From NCBI GenBank assembly GCA_025677825.1, contig JAIXMO010000032.1, positions 295,232-359,231 of the forward strand: DNA of 64,000 nucleotides, in the 5' to 3' direction. The notes beneath the pieces were generated by a model. It had not been told where the DNA came from and searched no databases. It was given only the letters and a program-made list of their open reading frames with translations. Shown here one piece after another: positions 48,147-59,600 of the stretch. Position 1 is the stretch's first letter. Every line of letters starts with the position of its first letter. The position numbers were made by a program, and so were the translations under genes. This DNA is from Helicostylum pulchrum (Eukaryota; Mucoromycota; Mucoromycetes; Mucorales; Mucoraceae).

Positions 48147-49823
48147 CTAGAATCTATTTGTTCGTAAAGGGGTACGACGCTTGATATCAGAATTTATTGT
48201 AGGCTTTGTAGCCTTGTCTTCGGCAGCTTCATCAACGGAGGAGCCTTTAGCAACAGGTTCGTTTTTAGAAACATCATTAAGACGACGTTCTTCAGCTTCC
48301 ATAGCTCTACGGTATTGACCATCAATAAGAGGTTTAAATGATTTAGAACGAGTTAAACCAAAGTTAGTAGCGCGAGGTTTACGAATATCGATATCCATCT
48401 CAGGTAACCACCAAGGTAACAAAGGCATACGATCACGGAAGAAATAACAAGCACCATGAAGATACTTTGAGAAACGAGGTACTTCGTGTACTAAATGAGA
48501 TTCAACAAGTTTGGTAAGCCAATCTGGTGGTTGTTGACCTAAATGAGTTTGTAACTTTGTTTCTAAAACTGCATACGGGAAACGACAAATTTCGGTCTCA
48601 TCCAGTTGAGGGAAAGGGTAGTCAATAGCAACATCAGGACGACGCCATTCGCCTTCTGCTCTACGTAGTTTACCATCTCTATTGTCTTCAAGAATAAATG
48701 CCAAATCTGTATCTAAACTTACTCTAACTCTTTGATCACCAGGAAGTTGAAAAGCAGTACGGTTATAAAAGGCACGTACAACTGGGTGAAGATGCTTTTC
48801 CTGTAAAGATTTTTGAACTCCACTAGCAATAAAATGAGTATCTTCACAAATCTTTTCCTCAACGTTCTTTTCACGTAAACGATCAGCTACTTCATCAGGA
48901 GTGATTTCACCTTCACAGAATTTAGTAACATCATCAACATCAAGTCTAAAACGATCCTTTACAGAAGCACCATCTAACCAAGTAGCATGATGGGTTTTAC
49001 GTTCAATAAAAATTTGTCTAGATTTCATTGGACCATACCAACGGAAACGAATTGCTTCAGCACCTTCATCACGTTGAAGACGACCAGTATAAAGTTCAAA
49101 ATCATCGTTATCATAATAAATACTAGAAATAGCCGAATCAGATACTTCGAACTTCTTTTCGTTATTGAAGATCAGTACAGGAAGATGCAACATAATAATA
49201 GATTTAACTTCAGTCACATTATCAGGGTGAATCCAATATTTGGCAGTAGCACGTTCGAAAGCGTTTTGGTCACCACCAGCAGCAGCATTACCAGTACGAG
49301 GTTTACCTTGAAGACGACACAAATCATGAAGAGCAGAAATATAAACAATAGCAACATCAAACCTTTGCTTATCAAGAGGTTTAGCACGTAATTGAGGAAT
49401 AAAATCTTGTTGAAGATGAAGACTAGTCCACTTGTCATGCTTTTTAAGAATCTTTTGAAAGCCAATATAATTCATACGAGTAAACTTGGCAAGATCATTT
49501 ACATCAAACAAGACTTCTGTAAGAGCATCATCCATAATATTCCAGTTTTGTTCAGAAGACCAAGAAGGGTTATTCATAAATGTTTGAAGTGTTCTTTCAC
49601 AATAACTAATTCTAGCTTCTACTTCTCCCAATTTAGCTGTAATAAAATCATAAACCTTTTCCAATTCATTTTCTAACAAATTTATAAAATCCTTTTCATC
49701 TTGTTCAGTCCAACCATGATCAAGCTGTCTTGTCTTGAGTTCAGTCTTTAACACATCATAGTTAATATATGATAAACGCCAGGGTGCGAAGATATTATTT
49801 TTAAGCTGTGAAGCAAATTTCAT
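48147..49823 (-). CDS. VTC4: SPX-VTC polyphosphate polymerase, Vtc4-like, without membrane domain
   Basis: Single exon of 558 residues. Residues 1-155 are an SPX domain, with the inositol-pyrophosphate-binding lysines in GFQKILKKHDK (K124, K127, K128, K131). Residues ~190-480 are the VTC tunnel domain that makes polyphosphate from ATP. The yeast Vtc4 catalytic residues are present with a constant offset of five: K195, R248, R259 and R261 (IRFRWYG), K276 (ERK), K289, E421 and K423 (LETKLQ), S452 and K453 (RFSKYLHG). After LTRSKSFKPLIDGQYRRAME there is a short charged tail and a stop. The C-terminal three-helix membrane domain of yeast Vtc4 (721 residues) is missing, and the 250 bp to the next gene leave no room for it. 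A CACGTT hexamer, close to the Pho4 site, is about 50 bases upstream. Converges with NOT3/5. Confidence 0.9.
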   Translation of the reverse strand: MKFASQLKNNIFAPWRLSYINYDVLKTELKTRQLDHGWTEQDEKDFINLLENELEKVYDFITAKLGEVEARISYCERTLQTFMNNPSWSSEQNWNIMDDALTEVLFDVNDLAKFTRMNYIGFQKILKKHDKWTSLHLQQDFIPQLRAKPLDKQRFDVAIVYISALHDLCRLQGKPRTGNAAAGGDQNAFERATAKYWIHPDNVTEVKSIIMLHLPVLIFNNEKKFEVSDSAISSIYYDNDDFELYTGRLQRDEGAEAIRFRWYGPMKSRQIFIERKTHHATWLDGASVKDRFRLDVDDVTKFCEGEITPDEVADRLREKNVEEKICEDTHFIASGVQKSLQEKHLHPVVRAFYNRTAFQLPGDQRVRVSLDTDLAFILEDNRDGKLRRAEGEWRRPDVAIDYPFPQLDETEICRFPYAVLETKLQTHLGQQPPDWLTKLVESHLVHEVPRFSKYLHGACYFFRDRMPLLPWWLPEMDIDIRKPRATNFGLTRSKSFKPLIDGQYRRAMEAEERRLNDVSKNEPVAKGSSVDEAAEDKATKPTINSDIKRRTPLRTNRF

Positions 49824-51153
49824 TTTTCTTTTTAAATAAAAAAATTACGGAAAAGAAGAAGAGAGAAAAACAAAAAAGCACGTTTTTTTCTCTTTTTCAC
49901 TGCAAAAAAAAAACAAAAAAAAAACAAAAAAAAAAAAAAAGACAAATGGGGTGATTAAAGTATTTTTAGTTATTTAAGCTGAAACTCATTTCTATCCAAT
50001 AAACTCCGTTTACTTTTTTTTTTTCTTTTTTCTTTCCTTCTGTTCAGCCGTGGTTGAACTCTTTTTTTTTTTTTTTTTTTTAAACCGATTAAAAATGAAC
50101 GGAGAAAAAAGAAAAAAAAATTTACATTCTGTTATATTTCCAGCTTATTTATGAATAAGCAATTTTGGTATTGCTATCCGATGGGATGTAATAAACAAGC
50201 AGACGTACTTTTAAAATTGTACAACAACCCTTTTTAAACTATTCACAAAGGGGGCCACGCCACTTTCCTTAATAGGTTTTTTTTTTACGTTTACGTATAG
50301 CTAAGCAACAAATTATTACATCTTCGGAGGGTAGACACTTCTTTTTCAGCCCTTAAAATAGAGATCGAAAAAAGTTGGTTTGATCTATACTCCCTCAAAA
50401 TATACGTAGAGCCAGGGCACTTATCTTTCTCTCTAGTGCAAATTCTCTATGGTCCGGTTTTTTGTTTTTCGGCGAGTTTTTTTCTTTATTTGCAGAGAAA
50501 TATAGAGTTACGTATTAAAAACCCCAAGTTTTAAAATGAAAGGAACATATTTTCATTTAAAATTAAATCGATCCAAACTATTGATAAGTTTTCGTATTAA
50601 ACCTTTGTGGAACCTTTATCTATACTGCATTGTCGCAAAAAGTACCAAGTTATCTGCAATTCCATATCTTGTATTTATGGCGCTATCGTTTATAACATTA
50701 TTTATAATTTGTAATACCAAACATATGATTCCCGTTATCGAGTAATTCGGCCTGAGGTAACTCATGTCTCTTTATATGAAGATTTACCCGGAACAGTTCC
50801 AAGTATACGGTGTAATATGTGTCTCAAGCCATAAAAAAATCTGAAATGACACTCTAGAAACAATTTGACAGCTTTATTACACCACAAAATGGGTTGATTC
50901 AGTTGTTTAAAATCAATATAGTTTAAATAACATTACACAAGTAATGTCTCATATTTATCTATCCAACAAAAAAAAAAGAACTTATGCATGTACTAAATAT
51001 AGCATTGGATACTATAAAAAAACCTGTTCAACCGCTGTTCACCTTTTTAATAAAAAATTACACGCGATATTTAGTCAATTATCCTGTTTTTAAACTCCCG
51101 TATACCACGGTTCAAGTATATGTGTGTACAAATTTTATTTTTTTGCCAGGGAA
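49824..51153. other. Intergenic, no gene seen
   Basis: About 1.3 kb between the two VTC genes, upstream of the Vtc4-like gene. It has A and T runs (49906-49940, 50061-50080). The short open frame at about 50521-50745 has no conserved features. Confidence 0.5.
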
Positions 51154-53519
51154 TCAAATAGAAGAGTCATTCGTTTGTTGATCTGTCTGGTTATTTACAC
51201 CTAAATAAGTATCACTTGCAGGTGGTTGCCTCATACGAAGTACAAAATTTAACTAACAAGAATAAGAAAGAAAAAATGAGTTTCAACTTTGTTTGATTTA
51301 TATTTGTATCAATGTAAACTTACAATCATAGCGGCAATAATTAAAATACATAATCCAGCGGGACCATAGATATCGTCATACCGAATATGAGGTCTGGTAC
51401 TCATTTGGTGAGCACGGTATCTATATCTAAAGAAAGCGTACAACGCAATCACGAGTGAAACACAAAAAAACGTGATACCTGTAATTGTGCTAACAGCATC
51501 ACCAAAATTTAACAATGTCAAAGCTGCTGTCAGAATAATCATCGAGAACTGTAACCAGTGAATAAACGTTCTTTCATTAGCAAAGAATAATTTTGGCTCC
51601 ATTGTATGTGATGGTGGCTTTTGTTTCTTTTTCTTTTTCGTCTTTTCTTCTTCTTGCTCTGTAATCACCGTCGTTTTTAAATTGTCTGTGTTTTTAATCG
51701 TATTGATATCTTGCAACATATATGCTTGCGATTGCGCATTACGTCCATTATAATAAGTATCGAGAAAAGTAGAATTTGGATTATCGGCTGTTTCAGTGGA
51801 CGGATATCTCGGCCTTAACCTTGCCCTCGATGATTTACTATTAATGGTAGAAGTACGATGAAAAGAAGAGCTTGTCTGTAAAGACGCATGTTCAATTTGT
51901 TGCTGGTCCTTTTCACCATCCATGCCATCGGACATTAAAAGTGTACTTTCGGCCTTGAAACCTTTTTGATGTCTAAAACCGTTATCCGTATGTTGTTGTT
52001 GACGGTTATCTTTTTTACCAAGTTGAGACTCTAAATAACCGATACGGTATTGACCATCAATTAATGTCTTGAAACTTTTTGAACGTGTTAAACCGGAGAA
52101 TCCTATTTTGTTTGAGGTACGAATATCCGTATCCATGGTCGGAATCCACCAAGGTAAAAGTGGTAATTGTGGACCCCAAAAATGTGCTATACCATGTAAG
52201 TAGACAGAAAAGCGGGGTACCTCATGTACTAAATTCGAACTGACCAGTCTTGATAACCAGAGGGGCACTTTACCCGTTATCTGTGTTTCAAGTATAGCGT
52301 ATGGAAATAAATATAGATCTTGGTTTAACGCACTAAACGGGTAATTGATATTCACATCATTTCGACGCCATTCAGTATCGACTCGTCGGGCTCCGTCTTC
52401 TCTAACAAATGCAATATTATTATCAAGCGTTATAGACAGCGTCTTATCCTTGGGGGACTCAAATCGAAGCTGATTAAAGTATATCCTTAACTTGGGTTCA
52501 AGTTGTTTATCCGATATCGATTTTTGAATAGACTTGGCAACTGTGTAACATTTCTCTACGTATTCTTGATCATCGTTATGTTGTTTCAAATCGTCTGCGT
52601 ATTCTTTCGCTGTATACTGTCGTGAAATAAATTCTTGGACTTTATCTTGATCCATTATAATTCTGTCTTGTACCGTACGTCCACCTTCATTTGTTTTAAC
52701 AAACGTTCTCTTTTCAATAAATACCGTCTTTGATAGTTTCATATCACCGTACCAACGAAAATCAATAACCTCTGCTCCATCATCACGTTGTAATCTAGAA
52801 GAATATTCACTAAATTGATCATTATCAAAGTAAATGGCTGAAGTTGAATGTTCGGTTTGTTCAAATTCTTGTGCCGGATTATTGACGTACATTGGTAAAT
52901 TAAATAACAGTAAAGCCTTAACCTCGGTAACATGATCTTGATGAACCCAGTATCTGGCGCTTATCAATTTATCTTTATCTTCTGGACTCTCGGTTGATGT
53001 TGCTTTTGATTTTCCTAATCTATTTCGACACATATCCAAAAGTGAAGATACTCGAACCAGAATATGATCGAACCGTTGATTATCTAGAGGTTTTATCCTA
53101 CTTAACTCCATAAGAACAGGTTGTAGAGATGTATGGGTTAAAGCATCATGCTCCTTCACTAGGTCTTCAAGTGCTCTGAAATTTATGCGTGTAAACCGAC
53201 TTAATTCATTGACATCTGCCAACACGTCAGTTAATGTATCGTCTATGGATGCTCTTCTCACTTCGTCTTGCTTTCCTTGGTATAATAATCTTTCACAATA
53301 TCCCATCTTGGATTCTAATTCGCGCTGCTTTCTCTTGAGAAATAAGTCTACTTTTCCTACTTCAAGCCTAATAGCCGATTCGAAGTCCTTTTCGTCTTTT
53401 GAAGTCCACCGTCCATGCTTGCAGATATTATGAAGTCCATCATATATAGGTTTATATGCAACATATTCAATATGCCATGGTTGATATATACTATTATTAA
53501 ACTCTTGTAAAAAAGTCAT
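51154..53519 (-). CDS. VTC2: SPX-VTC-membrane protein, Vtc2/Vtc3-like, probably non-catalytic
   Basis: Two exons (53519-51324, 51252-51154) give 764 residues. The frame of exon 1 would stop a few codons into the intron; the GTAAGT donor after AAMI and the acceptor at 51253 add 32 residues (LNFVLRMRQPPASDTYLGVN and on). Order: SPX (1-150), VTC tunnel domain (~185-460), a Ser/Gln-rich linker (~510-640), then a three-helix DUF202-type membrane domain beginning ERTFIHWLQFSMIILTAA. Several active-site residues are replaced: the first Arg of IRFRWYG is Asp (VIDFRWYG, D253), the Lys of ETK is Gln (ETQI, Q413), and the Lys of FSK is Val (FSVYLHG, V439). The SPX lysine cluster is also altered (LEDLVKEHDA). 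It is therefore read as the scaffold-type subunit of the vacuolar VTC complex. Confidence 0.9.
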
Positions 53520-53694
53520 TTTTTTTTTTATTATTATTATTATTAAAATAGAAGAGAGAAAGTTCAAAATGCTTTGAGTGAAAGAGTTTTATAAATATTA
53601 ATTCTCTTTATTCTGAAATCTTTCCAACCAAACTAATAGAATTCGAAAGTTTCGGTATTTTGTTTTTACATAGACTTGAAACTCCTCATTTTTT

Positions 53695-56600
53695 TTAGAA
53701 CTTTTGAAAAATCAAATAAACAGCATGTACAATAGGAACGTAGTCATGATTCACTGTTTCAATATCAATCACGTCCTCCTCCTCTTCAATAACAACTTCT
53801 TCAAACGCACGCTTTCTATCTTTAGAATATCCATCTGGAACAGTGACTACCATTTCCTTTAATTTTATCACGTCTCTTCCTACAACCCTTTCAATATCCT
53901 CTAGTACTAGCATAGTCATTGGCCATAATTTTCCAGTATAAGGGTCGCGAATGTCTTGTGTTCCAACAATAAACATGCCTTTAGGCGCAAGCGTTAACGT
54001 TGCTTCTATAGCCAAGTCTACAATAGTTTGTCTATAACAGTTAATCTTATCAGGTAAAAGATCATTTCGATGACCTGTAATCATAAGTACTAGATCACCG
54101 TCCTCGTAATGTTCTTTGTTCATCATTGCTTCATAATGAATTACATCGTCTGATTCTTCACTTAACTCGGATATCAATCCCTAAAAAAATCAAATTTGTT
54201 AAATAAATTACAAAGCAGAAAAAATATATATAGTTAATAAAAGCTCACCAATTTTAATAATGTTTTATTGTTTTCCTCTATACGTTGTAGTCTTTGCTGT
54301 TCATATTCCGATAGCGGGTTTTCTTCTTGGTCGTTCGAATTTTCTACGGGATTATGCTTCTCGGCTAAATTGTTACGTTAATATTCTATTAAAATAGATT
54401 TGTAATTTTTTTTTTACCAGATGTATGACCAGTGGTTTCAGTTTGATAGTCGTAATGATGATGTGGTGTTTCCTAATATACTCCTGTTTTAGAAAAATAT
54501 ATCCCCTTTCGTAAAAAAAAAACTTTTACCTTGGATAATACTAATTGGATATGTTCCCAGTTACCATCATCTTTACCAAACCGCTCAACCATACGAGACA
54601 TACATAGTTTATCAAATCCGTATGCTTCAGTTGGTTTAAATACCCAAACTGTTCCCATCACTACACTCTTTCTTATAATAGCAGATGACGGCACACCATG
54701 AAGTTTTCGATTTACTTTAACCTTAATGCTACCGGAATCTAATTCCGGAAAAGAGAACTGTCAAACAAGCGCTTACAATATTTTCGTTTTTTTTTTTTTA
54801 CCTTTGTCTTTTATTACCAGCTCCATTTTATCCGTATTTTCTTTCGGTAACTTTTTAAAAGTTGCAATGAATTCATGAGTGAATACCAAGAAGTCAAATT
54901 GAACACAAAGATAAGTACCGAGACCAAAGGCGGAACAGTAACGTTGTCTTTTGATTACCTATATTTAAGACGAAAATTTGAGATAAAGCTCGTTTACGCG
55001 CAAAAATATACATATATATATTACCAGTTCTTCAAGTTCAAAACCTTCATCGATATAAAGACGCATAAGATGAAATCCAACTGGTATATAAAAACAGTGC
55101 TCTCGATTATCTCCAATACCCAACGTCAATCTTCGGTCCATTTTTAATAACCTGGAAATCATATCGTTAATGTAACATTCGGAAGAATATGTCAGATCGT
55201 AAAATTACCTCCAACTTTCTTTCACTACTTTAGTATATTCAATTTTAAAATCTTCAATACTTGTAAATCTAATATTCCATATAAAAAGTAGATTTGAGTA
55301 TATATTATTTTACGTCTGTACTATACTCTTACCTTGAAAGATCGCCATCTAAATGAGTTGAGTAAGCGACACAATCTTTGTAAGGCGGATGAGATAAAAC
55401 ATGATGAAAAGACTCGTCTGCAAAAAGAGAGCCTGATAGATCTCGAGAATCCGCTTGAGCAATAATTGGTCTGTATTCAGCTGAAGTTAAACCAGGAGGT
55501 ATTTCAAAACAACAATTTCGCTGTGATAAAGCTACAGCCGCCTATTTATACACGTATATATTTAGTATTTACTGACGACAACAACAAACATAACGTTCGA
55601 AACTTACTGGGTTAATATCTACACCGCAACATCTAAGTAAGGTAAATTTAGTTAGAAATAGACATTAATTTTTTATTTACAGTTATAGAAATTTTACCTT
55701 CTTTGTAATAGGAAACACTCAATTGCATCGGTTCCTGAATAAAAGAAAAATGTATAAATATAAACATTTATCCTTTATATGTATATTTATATATAGAAAG
55801 TAAATAAAAGGGCCAACGTTTTACCTCTTCCCAAAAAGTTTGATAATACTCTCTCATCCTTGGTTGTGTATTTTAAAATTGCTCTATTACAAAGAAAAAA
55901 GTTAGATAATTCCCCTTCTAGAAATTTTTCTTTGTTTTACCTGCGAACTGTTTGAGGTAACCAAGTTCCTATTGCACAATGGTTAATCATGTATTCTCTA
56001 AAAAAAAAGTATTAAACAGTTCTTACCATGGTAATCAGTTCCAGAATGAGTGGCCCAGCGTGGAGCACGGCCAGGAATATCAAAATAAGTCGACTCGAAA
56101 GTTAGTGAAAACAACTGATTGGGTTGTGGCTCGTAAGAAGCTAATCTTGGACCAGTAGAAGCATCACTAAATTTAGTAGCAGATAATGTATCTCGAGTTA
56201 AATAAGGCTTGTGGGAATAATCTTCTATAGAGGCTACATATTTGTGTTGTTGGTTTTGTTGTTGATCAAATTCTAACGTAGCATTATCTATAACAAGAGG
56301 CATATTTTCTTCACCAGGTCTTCCATCATTGTCAACAAGTAGTGCTAATTCAAAACACGGATTACACATAATAACTCCTCCGTCATAGCCCTTTCGCCAT
56401 GTTTCCGCTTCGTAAGTTCCACAATAGCAACAAGAAACAGGTATGGAACCATCTGCCAGCTTTCTACGGCGACGAGGAAATAATGGCTTCTTTTTCTTTT
56501 TTGCGTCTAAATAAATAAAAAAAACAGATTAAAATTTTAAAAAGTAGCTTTCAAGGGGACTTACTAGCTGCTTTTATTTCTTCTTTCGCTCTAGCAGCTT

Positions 56601-59600
56601 CTGTAGCTTTTTGTGCTTCCATTTCTTTCAAGATTGCAAAAGCTTTGAATAGAATTATTGGTATGAGTATAAGATTACGAAATAAACATTTTATACTTAC
56701 ATGTTTCCTCAAATTCATCTTCATTGTGATCATGCTCAGAAGGGAATTTTTCATAACACTATTTTAAAATATAAATGTTACTTTTTTAACTTTATAAAAA
56801 AAAATGGTTACTTACCTCTGTGCACAGATCGAACGAAGAAAAGTAACTAGATGCACAAGGTACACATGTAAACCAAGATTCATCCACTAATTTCTTACTA
56901 CAGCCATCACAGTTAAAAACATTAACGTACGTATCTATAAAAGTGCATTAGATTTATATAAAAATATCAATTGGGTTTACCTTACCTTTTTTATTATAAT
57001 AAGCTTCATGTATTCCACACCAGAAAATAACGCCACTCTTGAAATAACTGACCGGTTTTTGAGAGCAAGGTAAATGGAAACTCTTGTTACATTTTGATTC
57101 GAAACATCCAATGGTAGCACCTTTTTCTTTGCATCCATGACATCGCTATAGTATAATTTTTTGTTACTAAACCTTTTTTTTTGTAAAATTTTTTTTTAAA
57201 AAAAAGTATACTTTACCATGCCTCTACCACGTCTTAAAGCTAACGTTACATTATACCACTTGCCTTCAGGTGTACAGAATACTTCAGGCGAGTATCTTGC
57301 ACAAGAATCATGAGCCCAAAACGATCTCTTTTTTTCGACCCCATTCTTGTTAAATGTAGCAATAACAAAGGGACCGATAAACTGTCCAAGATCATCGGAT
57401 GTATCATCATCGTCATTACAAAAAGCGCATACCTTTCTGCGCCTCCATCTCTTGAGATACTTGTATCCTTGGTCTGTATCAATTGGAACATTGCCTGTAA
57501 ATACTTTACTTGCATCAATCGCATTGATTTCGACGTCGTCTTCTTTTCGAACTACCTTAGAGGTTGGCTGGACGCTTAGAACAATAGCGCTGGATCCAGA
57601 GGTAGAATCAGTCGTACTAATGTGTATACCCTGCATCATTGTTTCGATAGTATCCATAGTAACTTCGGCATTTAGTCCAGATGCTTTTGTAACACTCAAA
57701 TCAACTAGCTTATTTTCTTCAAGCACTGCAGATCCAGTTAATAGAGGCAATTCATCTTTGCCGGGTAATTCTTCCAAAATATCTTCTTCCCAAACCGTTA
57801 CCAGCTCTCCTTTAATTGGCCTTGGTCCTATTTCTGCATCTATTACTGCTTGAATGGCAAAACTAGAACGTGGGTGCTGATGCCAGAAAGGGAAATTTTG
57901 ATCAAAACATCTTTTTTAAAAAAATATATTAGAAAAATATGAATAAATGGTATTGATATACTTAATACCTGAGACAAAGTTCAAAGCTCTGATAATCATG
58001 CCCGGGAGAAGGTGTCTCACAATAGGTGCAGTAGTAACGGAACTGCTTTATAACAATATTACATTGATTACAATAAACTTTCCAAGCATCTATTTCTACA
58101 ACTATTAAAAAAAAACCATGAGCTTTCAGGTAGTAGTTTTTTTTTATATGTGTAATAGATGTTACCTTCTTCATTTTCATCGGCCGTTTCTTTATGATAT
58201 TCAGCGTTACCTTCACTTGATCCTTCTTCTGGTTCTACATCATCCAAAGTCAATCTCTTTCTGCTAAGTCTATTAATCAAAGGTTGAGACAACACAGCAG
58301 CAACAGCTCTATCTTGGCAAACATGATCTGAATTTTCCGTAGTTTGATCAAGTAGCATCTGCTCATATCTTTCTTGATAATTCGGCTCAATACATTGTAC
58401 CTCATGATCATTTTCAATAGCTTGTAATCGTCTACTTCCAAGAGTAATGTATTCATCGAACGCATCAAGCCAACCACAGTAGTGAATCCTAACTTTGTTC
58501 TTGTGCATAGAAATTAATCGACCTTCATAAAGTTTTTTATCTAAATGAAGTACTGTAACATGTTGCATATAGTCATATCCATAGACGTTAGCAACAAACT
58601 TGTAGCTCTTTGATGCTTCTGCTTGAGCTAAACGAAGTGAAATAATTTGTTTGTCGCTCGTTGATCCTTCTTCGTTATCTGCTTGAGGTATAGGATGGTT
58701 ATGACAAGACGATAGAGAGCTACATTTATTACTAATAGCAGGCTGACTTTTCTTTTTGGAAACAACAGTTGATGGCTTCTTTTTCTTTTTAGATTTTTTG
58801 GGTTTTGGTAAATTAGAATCGTTAGGTAGATACTCTACTTCGTCATTATCATTATCCGATAATGCAGGACCATTATCAAACGAATCGTCATAAAATACAC
58901 TCGCTTCTTCAGGTACCTCGGGTTCTTCAGATACTTCAGTTTCTTGATTTTTTTTCTTTTCGCGTCGCTTCTTTTTCTGAGCTTCCTTAACCGCCAACTC
59001 ATCCAAACTAACAAGCATACCCAGCTCTTGATAATCTTGAGGTCTTACTAATTGATGTTTACGATTTTTCTTTGCTTCCTCTAATACCTCTGGATTGAAT
59101 TCAGCAATTAAAAGATCATTACCTCCACTAGATGTTTTCCCGTTTACTTGTGTGGTATTCAACGTGGTATCGGTTTGATTTTCTGGTGTTGGTAATGTAT
59201 CATTTGAAGAAGTAGCAGCAATACGAATTCTTCTACTCCCGACCATAATCCATTCATCATATACATCAGCCCAACCTTCATAATGAACACGAACTTGACC
59301 CGGGCGCATAGCAACTAATGTACCACTCTCCCAGAATTTTGTCTTTCCGGAACGTGTATTTAATACTTCAACAGCTAAATTATTCGTATAACCGTAAGGA
59401 TTAGGTGTAAATCCATTCTTGTCTTTTAATTGTCGCATTGCTCTTCGGGTTGCAAAAGCACCTGTAGTCAAGAAATCATCAGTGGTAGCTGAACTAACAT
59501 TATCTTGTTCCTTCTTTTTTGAGGATACTACTTTTTCCTTTACAGGAGATTTTTCCTTTACAGGAGATTTTTCCTTTACAGGAGGTTCGACGACTTTAAT

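Noticed and set aside
51309..51323. Ending the Vtc2-like protein at the in-frame TGA at 51309
   Set aside because: A GTAAGT donor and a good acceptor at 51253 add a phase-correct 32-residue exon that completes the last membrane helix region.
55333..55541. The His in SHPPY as an inactivating change from the (D/N/S)PPY catalytic motif
   Set aside because: As I recall, a prokaryotic DNA methylase group carries HPPY natively, with the same downstream YS...GDLS and GDxR segments, so the His is more likely a subfamily trait than decay.
53695..57910. Reading the 53.7-58 kb interval as several small genes (PHD protein, GATA protein, methylase)
   Set aside because: ZZ and PHD domains are split across exon junctions, phases match at every junction, no candidate start or spacer fits, and the full model sums exactly to a multiple of three.
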